From Paraburkholderia phytofirmans OLGA172 (GTDB lineage Bacteria; Pseudomonadota; Gammaproteobacteria; Burkholderiales; Burkholderiaceae), in assembly GCF_001634365.1 (NCBI RefSeq), contig NZ_CP014579.1, forward strand, positions 682,001 through 746,000: 64,000 nt of DNA, given 5' to 3'. The stretch's first letter is position 1; each line of letters begins with the position of its first letter. Shown in pieces: positions 25,677-34,654 of this stretch. The notes beneath the pieces were generated by a model. It worked only from the letters and a program-made list of their open reading frames with translations, was not told the origin of the DNA and made no database searches. A program made the position numbers and the translations under genes.

Positions 25677-26744
25677 ATGCTGCTGCTCAATCCCGGCCCG
25701 GTGACGCTCACCGAACGCGTCCGCAACAGCCTGTTGCAAACGGATCTGTGCCACCGCGAAAGCGAATTTTTCGACTTGCAGGAAGAGGCGCGCACACGTC
25801 TGGTCGATCTGTACGGGCTCGACGCAAACGAATGGCAAGCGGTCCTGATGACCGGTTCCGGCACGGCTGCTGTCGAAAGCATGACCGCCGCGCTGGTGCC
25901 GCAAAACGGCAAGCTGCTGGTCGTGGAAAACGGCGTCTACGGCGAGCGTATTTCGCAGATCGCCACGCAATACGGCATCGCGCATGAGTCGCTGAAACAC
26001 GACTGGATGGTGGCGCCGGATCTCGCGAAGATCGCCGAACGCCTCGACGCGGACAAAGCGTTCACTCACGTCGCGGTGATTCATCACGAAACGACCACCG
26101 GCCGTCTGAACGATCTGCAGGCGCTCGGCGCGCTGTGCCGCGAACGCGGCCTGCGTCTGCTGGTGGATGGCGTCAGCAGCTTCGGCGCGGAAGCGATCGA
26201 TTTCGCCGACGCCAGTCTCGACGCCGTCGCGGCGACCGCGAACAAGTGTCTGCATGGCGTGCCCGGCGCGTCGTTCGTGCTGGCGCGGCGCGCGGCGCTC
26301 GCGCAGGCGGCGAGCCGCACGTACTACCTGGACCTCGGGCGCCTCGCACGCTTGCAGGACCAGCGCAATACGCCATTCACGCCGTCGGTTCATGCGTACT
26401 ACGCGCTGGTCGAAGCGCTGCGCGAACTCGCCGACGAAGGTGGCTGGCGGGCGCGCCATGCGCGTTACGCTGCGCTCGCCGAGCAGGCGCGCGCGGGCCT
26501 CGCTGAGCGGGGCATCGGCAGTGTGTTGCCGCCGGAGCAATCGTCGGTGGTGCTGCGCGCGTATCGTTTGCCGGACGGCGTGTCGTATCCGCAGCTGCAC
26601 GATGCGTTGAAGGCACGCGGCTTCGTCATCTATGCCGGTCAAGGCGGCTTGTCGGCCGAACTGTTCCGCATCTCGACGATGGGCAACATTCACGCGGCCG
26701 ACATCGACCGTCTCCTGCAAGGCTTTTCCGCGCTGACACGCTAA
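25677..26744 (+). CDS. 2-aminoethylphosphonate transaminase-type PLP enzyme
   Basis: A 355-residue fold-type I aminotransferase of the PhnW family. It starts LLNPGPVTLTERV, as PhnW proteins do, and the PLP-binding Lys lies in ATANKCLHGVPG (about residue 190); the preceding Asp is in LLVDGVSSFGAE. In this operon the biosynthetic direction is expected: phosphonoacetaldehyde to 2-aminoethylphosphonate. The ATG at 25677 is used because AAGGAG lies seven bases upstream. No phosphonatase gene is nearby, which argues against a degradative role. Confidence 0.92.
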   Translation: MLLLNPGPVTLTERVRNSLLQTDLCHRESEFFDLQEEARTRLVDLYGLDANEWQAVLMTGSGTAAVESMTAALVPQNGKLLVVENGVYGERISQIATQYGIAHESLKHDWMVAPDLAKIAERLDADKAFTHVAVIHHETTTGRLNDLQALGALCRERGLRLLVDGVSSFGAEAIDFADASLDAVAATANKCLHGVPGASFVLARRAALAQAASRTYYLDLGRLARLQDQRNTPFTPSVHAYYALVEALRELADEGGWRARHARYAALAEQARAGLAERGIGSVLPPEQSSVVLRAYRLPDGVSYPQLHDALKARGFVIYAGQGGLSAELFRISTMGNIHAADIDRLLQGFSALTR

Positions 26745-26812
26745 GGCGCGCGTTGACACGTGGGTCCGGTACCAAGCCGGTACCAAGCCGGCAACAAGCG
26801 CAGGGCGGCGCA

Positions 26813-26965
26813 TCACACCGGGTCTTTGTCCGGCGGTCCATCGGGCCGCTGCGGCTCCTCGGTGTGATGACCCGGCGACGGCGGCACGAGCGGATCGGCT
26901 TCCGGGTCCCGGTTCGGATCGGCGTTCGGATCGGGAATCGGGCTGGTATGCATGTCGTAGCTCAT
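26813..26965 (-). CDS. Small Asp/Pro-rich protein (50 residues)
   Basis: A short gene with a strong ribosome site (AAGAGGTGA, six bases before ATG at 26965). The product starts MSYDMHTSPIPDPNADPNRD and continues with Pro, Asp and Glu, including imperfect DPN/DPE repeats, and ends PPDKDPV. It is acidic, probably disordered, without membrane segment. The coding sequence shows normal third-position GC bias. The function is unknown; it is transcribed toward the phosphonate operon. Similar tiny proline-rich proteins occur in Burkholderia as far as I recall, but I cannot verify this here. Confidence 0.65.
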   Translation of the reverse strand: MSYDMHTSPIPDPNADPNRDPEADPLVPPSPGHHTEEPQRPDGPPDKDPV

Positions 26966-27104
26966 TGCATCACCTCTTTGAGTTGGGAAGAGGGCCGAAA
27001 GCGGGCCGAAAAGCGGGCCGAGGAGCGGGCGGTGCGCCCGGTCGAATGCGCATAAACGCCGACCGTTTCCTTCTAGCGTAGGCGATCCGGCACGCCGCGC
27101 ACCC

Positions 27105-27809
27105 TTACTTTTTTCCGCGGCGGCCCACGCTCAATTGCCAGTAGCGTTCGGCGGCGAAAACGTCGTCGTAGTGGTCCGCGCCGAAAGCGCGCAACTGGCT
27201 TTCGTAGGCGTTGACCGCTTCACGTTTGAGCTGGGTTCGGCGCGCGAGATCAATCGTATGGCTCGCGCTCGGACAAGCTGGCGTGGCGACGATGCCGCGT
27301 TGCGCGAGGTCGGCGAGGCGCGCCTGCACGACACCGGGTGTGCAGCGGTGAATCGCGTCTTCATAGGCGAACCACGTGAGATGTGACAGACGCGGCAGGA
27401 TTTCGCAGCAGGCTTCGAACACCCGCACGTGATCCTCGTGATGCAGGCCGAGCGGCATGAGCAACGTATTCGCGGTCGAGCGGTAGATGGTCTCTTCAAG
27501 CGCCGCCGCCAATCTGGCGATCGACGGCGAGTCCATGTATTGGTCGTCGCGAAACGGCATGCGTAGCGGAATCGCGTCGAGCACCTCGAGCGCGAGGTCG
27601 TCTTCGCGCGTGCGCGCGTGGATGGCCTGACGGGCGCTCGTGAAACCCGACTTTTCATCCCATTCGGTATGCATCTCCTGCTCGGGCGGTGCGGCGAACA
27701 CCGTGCAGACCGCGGCGTCTGGATGGGCGGCGAGTAAGGCGCCGCAACTGAAGACGGCGTCGTCGAAATGGGGCGAGACGATGAAAAGGCGTGGGCTGGT
27801 TTCGCTCAT
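27105..27809 (-). CDS. PIG-L/LmbE family deacetylase
   Basis: A 234-residue zinc-dependent N-deacetylase. The metal-binding motif SPHFDDAVFSCG (about residues 12–23) is the family PHxDD pattern with Phe in third place, and the later GLHHEDHVRVF supplies the third ligand. Such enzymes deacetylate N-acetylglucosaminyl groups on glycans, glycolipids or antibiotics. The ATG at 27809 fits the family start; the frame extends 63 bases upstream without homology. The C-terminus is Arg/Lys rich. The substrate is unknown. Confidence 0.88.
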   Translation of the reverse strand: MSETSPRLFIVSPHFDDAVFSCGALLAAHPDAAVCTVFAAPPEQEMHTEWDEKSGFTSARQAIHARTREDDLALEVLDAIPLRMPFRDDQYMDSPSIARLAAALEETIYRSTANTLLMPLGLHHEDHVRVFEACCEILPRLSHLTWFAYEDAIHRCTPGVVQARLADLAQRGIVATPACPSASHTIDLARRTQLKREAVNAYESQLRAFGADHYDDVFAAERYWQLSVGRRGKK

Positions 27810-28131
27810 GGGACGTGTGATGGTTTCGAAACGCGCGGGCCGCACTCGACGCGCCAATATAGCGCGCGACAAACTTGCTGGATGGGCGGCGTCACATCAG
27901 CTTAGGCGGAATCGGCGCGGCTTGCGTAACCGTTGTGATCGATGCAAGACACGTGCCCGGGCCGCCGCGATGCTGCGGGGCATCCCGTAGAGGCTCACCG
28001 TCCGGCGTTCTGCGGCTCCCGAACCTGCTCACCCTCTGCCGACGGCCCGACGGGCGCATGTACGAACGAGCAAGTGGAGGTGGCGGCGACGCTGCTCTGA
28101 GCACAGGGCGCGCGCGCCTCGAGCGAGAAAG

Positions 28132-29604
28132 CTACGCGCCGCCGGCAGCCAGCGCTGCTGCGCGGCTGAACGCCGCCGCAATGGTCGCCACAATGTCGTC
28201 GCGCAACCTGGTGTCGGCCGTTCCTAGCGCATAGGACGGATGCCATGCCGGCACGATCAGGCGGCCGTCGTGGGCGATGGTTTGACCGAGGTATTCGGAC
28301 AGATTGACGTGCGCGCCGGTCAGCGCTCTCAGCGCGGTTGCTCCCAGTGTGACGACCACGCGTGGCCCAATCCGCGTCAGTTCTTTTTCCAGCCAGTACT
28401 GGCAAGCCTCGACTTCGCGCCGCGCGGGCGTGCGGTGAATGCGCTGCTGGTCGAGCGTTTCCCATTTGTAATGCTTGACGGCATAAGTCAGATACAGCGC
28501 CCCCCGCTCCAGTCCTGCGCGCGCAAGCGCAACATCCAGCAGTTGACCGGCCGGCCCGGTGAACGGCTCGCCATGCTGGTTCTCGTACTCGCCCGGCTGT
28601 TCGCCGACCACCATGATCGCCGCATGTGCGGGCCCGGCGCCCGCAACCGCCTGTTTCGCATTGCGCCATAACGCGCAGCGCCGGCAGGTGGCGAGCGGGC
28701 CGGTGGGCTCCAGCAAGGGTGGCGTTATCGCCGAATACTCGACCGGTGGCGCGGCGGGAACGGTGACGGTCGCGCTTTGCGCACCGAGACGGCTGCGCTC
28801 GCGCGCGAGGCGTGCGGGCAGCGGCGGACCCGCGGGCGGCATTCTCCAGTAGCGCAGCGGCACGGGAGACGGCTCGCCATTGAAAGCGCTGGCGTAATAC
28901 GCGAGCCAGAGCGCCTCCGTGGGCGTGCTGGTAATGGCTTCACCGGTCATGGCGCTTGCCGGTAAAGCGTGCGTGGCTTGCTCGTGAGCCTCCGTTGCCG
29001 GCCGGCCAATACGCAGCAGCATGCCGTTCCAGAACACCGCGCCGTGCGGCGTGGCCAGCATCCACGTGGAGTCGCCCATGCGAGCGGCGAACCGCGCGGC
29101 GGCGCGCGCCAGCAGGTCATGATGCGGCTCGTACCAGCCGACGAATTCAGGTGGCCCCATCGACGGATCACGCCGTCTGAACAGCGTGAGTGTCAGCAGA
29201 TCCTCGGTTTCGTGTTCGATAGCCCGGATGCGTTGATCCAGCAGCGAGCCGTCTGGATCGTTCAGATCGAGGACGTTGCGCTCGCCGCGCGTCCAGCGCC
29301 ATAGGACGCGGTACAGCAGCGCCCAGCGGTCCGGCGCGCGGAAGCACGCGGCCGTTTTCAGCCAGGAGAGCAGTTCGCGGGGAATTGCGGGAGCGGACAG
29401 GACTGGGGCAGGGCCGGTGGCGATTCCTGAGCCGGAGGCACCTGCAGTGGCGAACGCGGACTCAGCAGCCGGCATGCCTGGCGCTGCCGCTGCACCTTCA
29501 GACTCAAGCCATTCGATCTGCGACGGCTCGACACCTTGCCGCAGCAGCGCCCGCGCGGCGCGCCGCCATACGGCGAAAGACGGTTCGATCGGAATGCGTT
29601 TCAT
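28132..29604 (-). CDS. UdgX-type uracil-DNA glycosylase with N-terminal DUF4130 domain
   Basis: A 490-residue fusion. Residues about 80–265 match the DUF4130 (TIGR03915-like) domain, with LLYRVLWRWTRGER and PEFVGWYEPHHDLLARAAARF segments. Residues about 300–485 form a family 4/UdgX glycosylase with GEQPGEYENQHGEPFTGPAG and the UdgX-specific loop RIHRTP, whose His is known to crosslink to uracil-containing DNA. An Fe–S cysteine pair (CRRCALW) is visible. The usual partner, a radical-SAM repair protein, is absent upstream; a MobA-like gene is there instead. Confidence 0.9.
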   Translation of the reverse strand: MKRIPIEPSFAVWRRAARALLRQGVEPSQIEWLESEGAAAAPGMPAAESAFATAGASGSGIATGPAPVLSAPAIPRELLSWLKTAACFRAPDRWALLYRVLWRWTRGERNVLDLNDPDGSLLDQRIRAIEHETEDLLTLTLFRRRDPSMGPPEFVGWYEPHHDLLARAAARFAARMGDSTWMLATPHGAVFWNGMLLRIGRPATEAHEQATHALPASAMTGEAITSTPTEALWLAYYASAFNGEPSPVPLRYWRMPPAGPPLPARLARERSRLGAQSATVTVPAAPPVEYSAITPPLLEPTGPLATCRRCALWRNAKQAVAGAGPAHAAIMVVGEQPGEYENQHGEPFTGPAGQLLDVALARAGLERGALYLTYAVKHYKWETLDQQRIHRTPARREVEACQYWLEKELTRIGPRVVVTLGATALRALTGAHVNLSEYLGQTIAHDGRLIVPAWHPSYALGTADTRLRDDIVATIAAAFSRAAALAAGGA

Positions 29605-29619
29605 GCTGTCGCGCTAAAG

Positions 29620-30207
29620 CTAGACGTTGCGCAGATCGTCGGGCGTATCCACGTCCCGCAGAATCCCGGGGTCGTCGACGTCCAGCCGCATCACCCGCTG
29701 CGAAGTCAACAGCGCGCGCGCGCCGGTGTCGCCGTCGAGTGTCATCAGGGCGTCCCGATGCTCGACACCGAAGCCGACCGGATGGCCGCGCTGTCCCTGA
29801 TAAAACGGCGCGACGATCGAAGCGCCGCCGTCGAGCGCACGCGCCACCGCTGCGATCGTCGTGGTGGCAATGCGGGGCATGTCGGCGAGCGCGACGATCC
29901 AGCCCTCGGCGTCATCGCTGGCTTCGATGCCGGCGGCGAGGCTCGCACCCATGCCGCGTTCGGCGTCCGGAGCGAACATGACGTCGCAGCCGGCGTCGTT
30001 CAGGAGGCGGGCGAGGGCGTCCGAGCCCGGCCGCACCACGGCCAGCACACGCGTAACGACTTGCAGCAGCCGGTGCGCGGCTTCGTGCGCGACCGGCGTG
30101 CCGTCGGGCATGAGCGCGAGTAGTTTGTTGTGTCGGCCGTCCGGATCGAAGCGAGAGCCGAAACCGGCGGCGAGCAACACGCCAGTGGCGAGCGAAGCGT
30201 AGGCCAT
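29620..30207 (-). CDS. MobA/MocA-like molybdenum cofactor nucleotidyltransferase
   Basis: A 195-residue NTP-transferase. It has the N-terminal loop GVLLAAGFGSRFDPDGRHNKLL and a metal-binding ALADMP motif (about residues 98–103), typical of CTP:molybdopterin cytidylyltransferases that mature molybdenum hydroxylases. The ATG at 30207 is chosen because the conserved fold starts there. The open frame continues upstream through the tail of a molybdenum hydroxylase, which supports a former cofactor-maturation role. The 15-base gap to the UdgX gene suggests cotranscription. Confidence 0.82.
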   Translation of the reverse strand: MAYASLATGVLLAAGFGSRFDPDGRHNKLLALMPDGTPVAHEAAHRLLQVVTRVLAVVRPGSDALARLLNDAGCDVMFAPDAERGMGASLAAGIEASDDAEGWIVALADMPRIATTTIAAVARALDGGASIVAPFYQGQRGHPVGFGVEHRDALMTLDGDTGARALLTSQRVMRLDVDDPGILRDVDTPDDLRNV

Positions 30208-30249
30208 TGACGGGCACCGGAAGAAAAGATGAGACCGATTGTGCGATGC

Positions 30250-30384
30250 AACGCGTCGGCAGGCAAGCGGCAATGCATGGGCTGTTATGTGCAGATCGCG
30301 CACGCGCACGCCGGTCGCGTGATACACCGCATTCGCGATCGCCGCCGGCACGGCGGTGATGCCGATCTCGCCGATCGAGCAAGG
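30250..30384 (-). pseudogene. Molybdenum hydroxylase large subunit, C-terminal relic
   Basis: On the minus strand the sequence reads GEIGITAVPAAIANAVYHAT then GVRVRDLHITAHALPL, the conserved C-terminus of CoxL/XdhB/IorB-type molybdopterin-binding subunits (GE...PAIANAIxxATGxRxRxLP). A stop codon precedes it at 30385–30387, and no other part of the roughly 700-residue subunit is present. It runs without a stop into the MobA-like frame. It is the scar of a deleted oxidoreductase that probably formed an operon with the MobA-like gene. Confidence 0.75.
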
Positions 30385-30412
30385 TCACGCGCGGGACGAG
30401 TAGTCCGCTCAA

Positions 30413-31096
30413 TCAGGCGTCGGCCCAGCGGCGCAGCAGATTGTGATAAATGCCGGTGAGGCTGACCACGGTTGCGTCGTTCGAACCTTTTTCGGCGGCG
30501 AGGCGCTGCACGTCGTTGTCGAGTTGAAACAGCATGGCGCGTTCGCCGTCGTCGCGCACCATGCTCTGAATCCAGAAAAACGACGCAACCCGCACGCCAC
30601 GCGTCACCGGGTTCACGTGATGCAGGCTCGAAGCGGGGTAGAGCACCATGTCGCCGGCCGGCAGCTTCGAGCGATGCACGCCGTAAGTGTCTTCGATGCA
30701 GAGTTCGCCGCCGTCGTAGGACTCCGGCTCGGCGAGAAAGAGCGTGGCCGACAGATCGCTGCGGATGCGGAAGCCGGTGCCGCGCAACTGGCGGATCGCG
30801 TTGTCCACATGCGTGCCGAAACCGTCGCCGCCCGCATATCGGTTAAAGAGCGGTGGAAAGACTTTCAGCGGCAACGCAGCGGAAAAGAAACGCGGATTGC
30901 GCCCGAGCGCGTCCTGAATCGCATCGCCAACCGCGCGCGCGGCGGGGGAGCCTTCGGGCAATTGCTGATTGCGCTTGGCCTGCGCCGACTGCTCGCCGGA
31001 AGTCGCATTGCCGTCGATCCATTGGGCCGCGTCGAGGACTTCGCGGCATTGCGCGACCTGATGTTTGTCGAGCACGCCTTGCAGATGCAGCATCAT
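30413..31096 (-). CDS. piuC: Fe(II)/2-oxoglutarate dioxygenase, PiuC family
   Basis: A 227-residue PKHD-type hydroxylase. The iron-binding HxD is in [10 protein letters not shown] (about residue 98) and the distal His in [11 protein letters not shown], followed by the Arg that binds 2-oxoglutarate. PiuC is regularly encoded with the siderophore receptor PiuA and is thought to act in iron-siderophore handling. The ATG at 31096 follows GAGGT with 7-base spacing and overlaps the stop of the Sel1-repeat gene (ATGA), so it is the last gene of the piu operon. Confidence 0.92.
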   Translation of the reverse strand: MMLHLQGVLDKHQVAQCREVLDAAQWIDGNATSGEQSAQAKRNQQLPEGSPAARAVGDAIQDALGRNPRFFSAALPLKVFPPLFNRYAGGDGFGTHVDNAIRQLRGTGFRIRSDLSATLFLAEPESYDGGELCIEDTYGVHRSKLPAGDMVLYPASSLHHVNPVTRGVRVASFFWIQSMVRDDGERAMLFQLDNDVQRLAAEKGSNDATVVSLTGIYHNLLRRWADA

Positions 31097-31842
31097 GCGC
31101 ACACCTCTTCATCGATCCCGTTAGCCAGAGCACGAAATGCGGCCACCGGCGAAGCGGCCAGCCACGCTTGCATTTTCTCGACGAACGCGGGCGTTGCCGT
31201 CACCGGCACGCGCCGCAGCCACGTCAGCGCGGCATCGATCTCGCCGTGTTCAGCCAGTAGCCGCGCATAGTTGAACTGGCCGCGAAAATCGCCGCCCACC
31301 GCTGCACGCCGGTAATAGTCGAGCGCGATGCTTGCGTCGGCATCGACTTCCCAGCCGTCCTCGTAAAAGCTGCCGATAAAGTTGATCGACTTCGTGTGAC
31401 CCATTTCGGCAGCGCGCCTGAACCACTGCAGCGCCTGTGCACGATCGCACGCCACACCATTGCCGAGCGCCAGCACCGACGCATAGTTGTACATGCCCCA
31501 GTCGAGTCCGGCCTGCGCCGCGAGGCGGTACCAGTAGACCGCCACAGGCGCGCACGCGGTGGTTCCCCAGCCATGTTCGTAGCTTCGGCCCAGCATGTTC
31601 ATCGCCATTGGATGATCCTGGCGGGCCGCGTGCCTGAACCACGTCAACGCTTCTTCAGCATTGCGCGCTACGCCGTGGCCGTCGAGCAGATACTGGCCGT
31701 ACACGGCCTGCGCTTCGACGATGCCGTTATGCGCGGCGGCCGCCACCCACACGGCGGCTTTGGCGGGCGGCCCGGAGAGAATCGCGGCGAACTCGTCGTG
31801 CGACACGCTCGCCAGCGCCTTCAGCATCACCTGTTCCATCAT
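31093..31842 (-). CDS. Sel1-repeat (TPR-like) protein of the piu operon
   Basis: A 249-residue all-helical protein with four to five Sel1 repeats (for example [20 protein letters not shown], then [17 protein letters not shown] and [17 protein letters not shown]). These repeats normally bind proteins. There is no signal peptide, so it is likely cytoplasmic. It lies seven bases after piuA and overlaps piuC by four bases, the same neighbourhood as in Pseudomonas piu loci. Its role in iron uptake is not known. Confidence 0.9.
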   Translation of the reverse strand: MMEQVMLKALASVSHDEFAAILSGPPAKAAVWVAAAAHNGIVEAQAVYGQYLLDGHGVARNAEEALTWFRHAARQDHPMAMNMLGRSYEHGWGTTACAPVAVYWYRLAAQAGLDWGMYNYASVLALGNGVACDRAQALQWFRRAAEMGHTKSINFIGSFYEDGWEVDADASIALDYYRRAAVGGDFRGQFNYARLLAEHGEIDAALTWLRRVPVTATPAFVEKMQAWLAASPVAAFRALANGIDEEVCA

Positions 31843-31849
31843 GCTGTGC

Positions 31850-34099
31850 TTAGTAGTGCGCGTTAAGCGTCAGGAAGGCGGAACGGCCGGCTGCGATCGA
31901 CGCGTAGTGCGCCGGATACGCCTGGTCGTAGTACGTCCGGTTGAAAATGTTCTGCACGTTCAGTTGCAGATCGACCTTCTTGTTGATCCGGTACGTCGCC
32001 ATGCCGTCGAAGCGCCAGTACGACGGCACTGCACGCAGGTTCGCCGTGTCGCCGTACACCTGCGACATGTAGAACGCGCCGCCGCCGATCGTGAGCTTCG
32101 GCAGCACGTCGTAGTTGGTCCACAGGCTGATGCTGTTCTTCGGCGTATTCGGGAACTGGTGGCCGTTATCCGAGGTGGTCTTGCCGTTGTCGCGCAACTG
32201 GCTCTTCATGTACGTGTAGCCGCCGAACAGCTGCCACTTGTTCGTCAACTGACCGGCCACGCCGAATTCGAAACCTTGCACGCGCTTGTTGCCGGCCATC
32301 GCGTATTCGTTGTTCGGCAGCGTGACGCGGGCGTTGGTCGTATCGATCTGGAACAGCGCGCCCGTCAGCGAGAGATGGTTGTTCAGCACATTCCACTTGG
32401 TGCCGAGTTCGGCGCTGCGGTTCTTTTCCGGGGCGAGTTGATCCGCATTCGCACCGACACCGTTGCGGCCCGGCGTCAGCGATTGCGTTTCGCTGCCCTG
32501 GCCGAGCTGGGCGCCGGCCGGCGTCGACGAGGTCGCGATCGACGCATACACGCTGCCGTTGGAAGCCGGTTTGAAGACGAGGCCGAACTGGTAGTTGAAG
32601 AGCGTGTCGTCGCGCGAGGTGCGCTTGCCGCCGCTGGCCACCGTGTTGCGGAAATCGGTCGAGTAATCGTCGACGCGCAAGCCGATGTTGGCCTGCCAGC
32701 GTTTGGCGAGTTCGATCGTATCGAACGCATACAGCGATTTCGTGGTGGTGCGCTGCTCGCTCGGATCGTTCGCCTGGCTTACCGAACCGGCCCACGGGTC
32801 GTTCGGATTCGGCGACCACAGGCTCGTGCAGTTATAGCCCGACGCCGCGCCGATGCCCTTGGTCTTGCAGATCGCACCGGTGGCCGCAGCCACGGCGTAC
32901 GAATCGTTCACGCTGGTTTCGCGCGACAGTTCGAGGCCGGTGGTGAAGCTGTGCTTCAGGAAGCCGGTCCTGAACTCGCCGAACAGTTCGGTCTGGTTCG
33001 CGAGGCTGTAGACGTCGCTGGCACGCGTATTCGCGCGGCGCCACACCATGCCGTTCACGACGTTGCCCTGGCTGTCGTCCGGCTGGGTCCAGATGTAGTC
33101 CTGGGTGGACTTCGTATAACGCGTGGTGTTGCGGATCGTCAGGTTGCTGTTGATGTCGTGCTCGATGCGTACGGTGCCGACGTCCGAGGTCGTCTTGCGG
33201 AAATCGCGGTCGATCAGGCCGTAAAAGTTGTGGCGGTCCACCTTGGCCGGATAGATCGTGTCGACGTTGGCCGGCTTGTTGGCGGTCGTGTAGAAGTACG
33301 GAATACCGCTGTCGGGCAGGTCGTCGGTCGAGAGATGGTAGTAGCTCGCCGTGACGCGGGTCGGCGTGCCGAGACCGTAGGTGAACGACGGCGCGATGCC
33401 CCAGCGCTCGTTGTTGACCGCGTCGCGGCCGGCCACGTCGTTGTTGTGGCTCATCACGTTCAGACGGAAGGCCGCGTGATCGGCCATTTGCCAGTTGCCG
33501 TCCGCGGTGAAGCGGCGGTAGCGGTCGGTGCCGAGGCCCACGCTGCCGTCGGCGGAATTGCCCAGATGCGGCGTCTTGGTGATCAGGTTGATGCTGCCGC
33601 CCGCGCCGCCGCGGCCGCCGTAGGCGCCGTCCGAACCCTTGGTCACTTCCACGCTTTCGATATTGAACACTTCACGGGTGGTCGCACCGATGTCGCGCAT
33701 GCCGTCGACGAAGGTGCTGCCCTGAGCGTCGTAGCCGCGAATGAACGGCCGGTCGCCGAGGGGATTGCCGCCTTCGCCAGCGCCGAATGTGATGCCCGGC
33801 ACCGTGCGCAGCGCTTCGGTCAGCGTCGAGGCGCCCGTGCTCCTGATCAACTCCTGCGGAATCACGGTCACCGACTTCGGGGTGTCGACCAGTGGCGCGG
33901 TGAATTTGACCGATGCCGAGTGGTCGGTCTTGAAGCCGTCGTCCGCCTGGCCTTGCACGGCGATCGGCGCGAACTGGCTTTCCTTGTCGGGCGGCGCCGT
34001 GCCGGCCGTTACCTGCGCGAGAGCGGGACCTGCCGCCAACATGCCGCACAGCGTCGTGCTGATCTTGCCGAGCTTCGGTTCGTCGGACCGCAACTTCAT
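31850..34099 (-). CDS. piuA: TonB-dependent siderophore receptor, PiuA type
   Basis: A 749-residue outer-membrane receptor. A signal peptide (MKLRSDEPKLGK then hydrophobic CGMLAAGPALAQ) is followed by the plug domain (about residues 60–190: TPKSVTVIPQELI, then GDRPFIRGYDAQ and GGRGGAGGSINLITK) and a 22-strand barrel ending in LNAHY with a terminal aromatic. It takes up ferric siderophores with TonB energy. The ATG at 34099 has a GAGGA ribosome site; an upstream ATG at 34144 has none. A candidate Fur box lies about 115 bases upstream. Confidence 0.95.
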   Translation of the reverse strand: MKLRSDEPKLGKISTTLCGMLAAGPALAQVTAGTAPPDKESQFAPIAVQGQADDGFKTDHSASVKFTAPLVDTPKSVTVIPQELIRSTGASTLTEALRTVPGITFGAGEGGNPLGDRPFIRGYDAQGSTFVDGMRDIGATTREVFNIESVEVTKGSDGAYGGRGGAGGSINLITKTPHLGNSADGSVGLGTDRYRRFTADGNWQMADHAAFRLNVMSHNNDVAGRDAVNNERWGIAPSFTYGLGTPTRVTASYYHLSTDDLPDSGIPYFYTTANKPANVDTIYPAKVDRHNFYGLIDRDFRKTTSDVGTVRIEHDINSNLTIRNTTRYTKSTQDYIWTQPDDSQGNVVNGMVWRRANTRASDVYSLANQTELFGEFRTGFLKHSFTTGLELSRETSVNDSYAVAAATGAICKTKGIGAASGYNCTSLWSPNPNDPWAGSVSQANDPSEQRTTTKSLYAFDTIELAKRWQANIGLRVDDYSTDFRNTVASGGKRTSRDDTLFNYQFGLVFKPASNGSVYASIATSSTPAGAQLGQGSETQSLTPGRNGVGANADQLAPEKNRSAELGTKWNVLNNHLSLTGALFQIDTTNARVTLPNNEYAMAGNKRVQGFEFGVAGQLTNKWQLFGGYTYMKSQLRDNGKTTSDNGHQFPNTPKNSISLWTNYDVLPKLTIGGGAFYMSQVYGDTANLRAVPSYWRFDGMATYRINKKVDLQLNVQNIFNRTYYDQAYPAHYASIAAGRSAFLTLNAHY

Positions 34100-34212
34100 T
34101 TTTATCCTCGTCGTTGAGTGCTGGTAGCCGGGCGGGCTGCGCATCCATTACCCGGATATTCCGCGTTTATTACAAAATGGTTTCGGCGTGCATTCTATGC
34201 AATCAGATTGTA

Positions 34213-34230
34213 ATTGAGAAGCGTTCTCAT
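34213..34230. promoter_or_regulatory. Candidate Fur box upstream of piuA
   Basis: ATTGAGAAGCGTTCTCAT contains the inverted hexamers TGAGAA and TTCTCA around a 3-base centre, close to the bacterial Fur consensus of inverted GATAAT/ATTATC-like arms as seen in Burkholderia. It lies in the AT-rich promoter region of the iron-uptake operon. Confidence 0.6.
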
Positions 34231-34454
34231 CAAAAAATCTCAGTGCGTGGAATTGAATGTGAGAGCCGCCGCGTGGAATTGGCGGGGTAATCGACGAAGA
34301 TGGGTAAGAAAGGCGGGGGTTTGGCGACTACCGAGGCGTAGCGGTGACTTTGCGTCTGTCGCGCGAGCGGTTTTTGCAGTGCGTGATGGGCCGCTTCTGA
34401 TCGAAGGGTAGCCCGTGCCTCGCTAGATTTCTTGCTGTGCCGCCAGCTCGGCCA

Positions 34455-34640
34455 GCGTCTCCCGCAGCCACTATCTCGCGCTGGTTTCGCTGGTGGCGTC
34501 GGGGCAGATCCTTATCGAGGCCGTTGCGTTGAAGTCGTATCCGTTTGCTGAACTGGAGGCGGCCATCGACGCTGCCGGCCGTATGCCGGGTCTGCAATGC
34601 ACGGTCGTGGAAGGCCAGTCCCGCGAGACGTGGGGTCGAG
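34455..34640 (+). pseudogene. Zinc-type alcohol dehydrogenase, C-terminal relic
   Basis: The plus-strand frame includes LVASGQILIEAVALKSYPFA then ELEAAIDAAGRMPGLQCTVV, which matches the end of zinc-binding MDR alcohol dehydrogenases (G-x-I...YPF...EAxxxA). No catalytic or Rossmann part is present, and the frame then runs into the antisense of the permease gene. It is interpreted as the tail of a deleted gene. Confidence 0.45.
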
Positions 34641-34654
34641 CACGACGCACGGCA

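Noticed and set aside
31661..34117. 818-codon open frame on the plus strand
   Set aside because: It is antisense to the piuA receptor gene, has Arg/Val/His-rich shadow composition and no family features; it arises from GC-rich codon bias.
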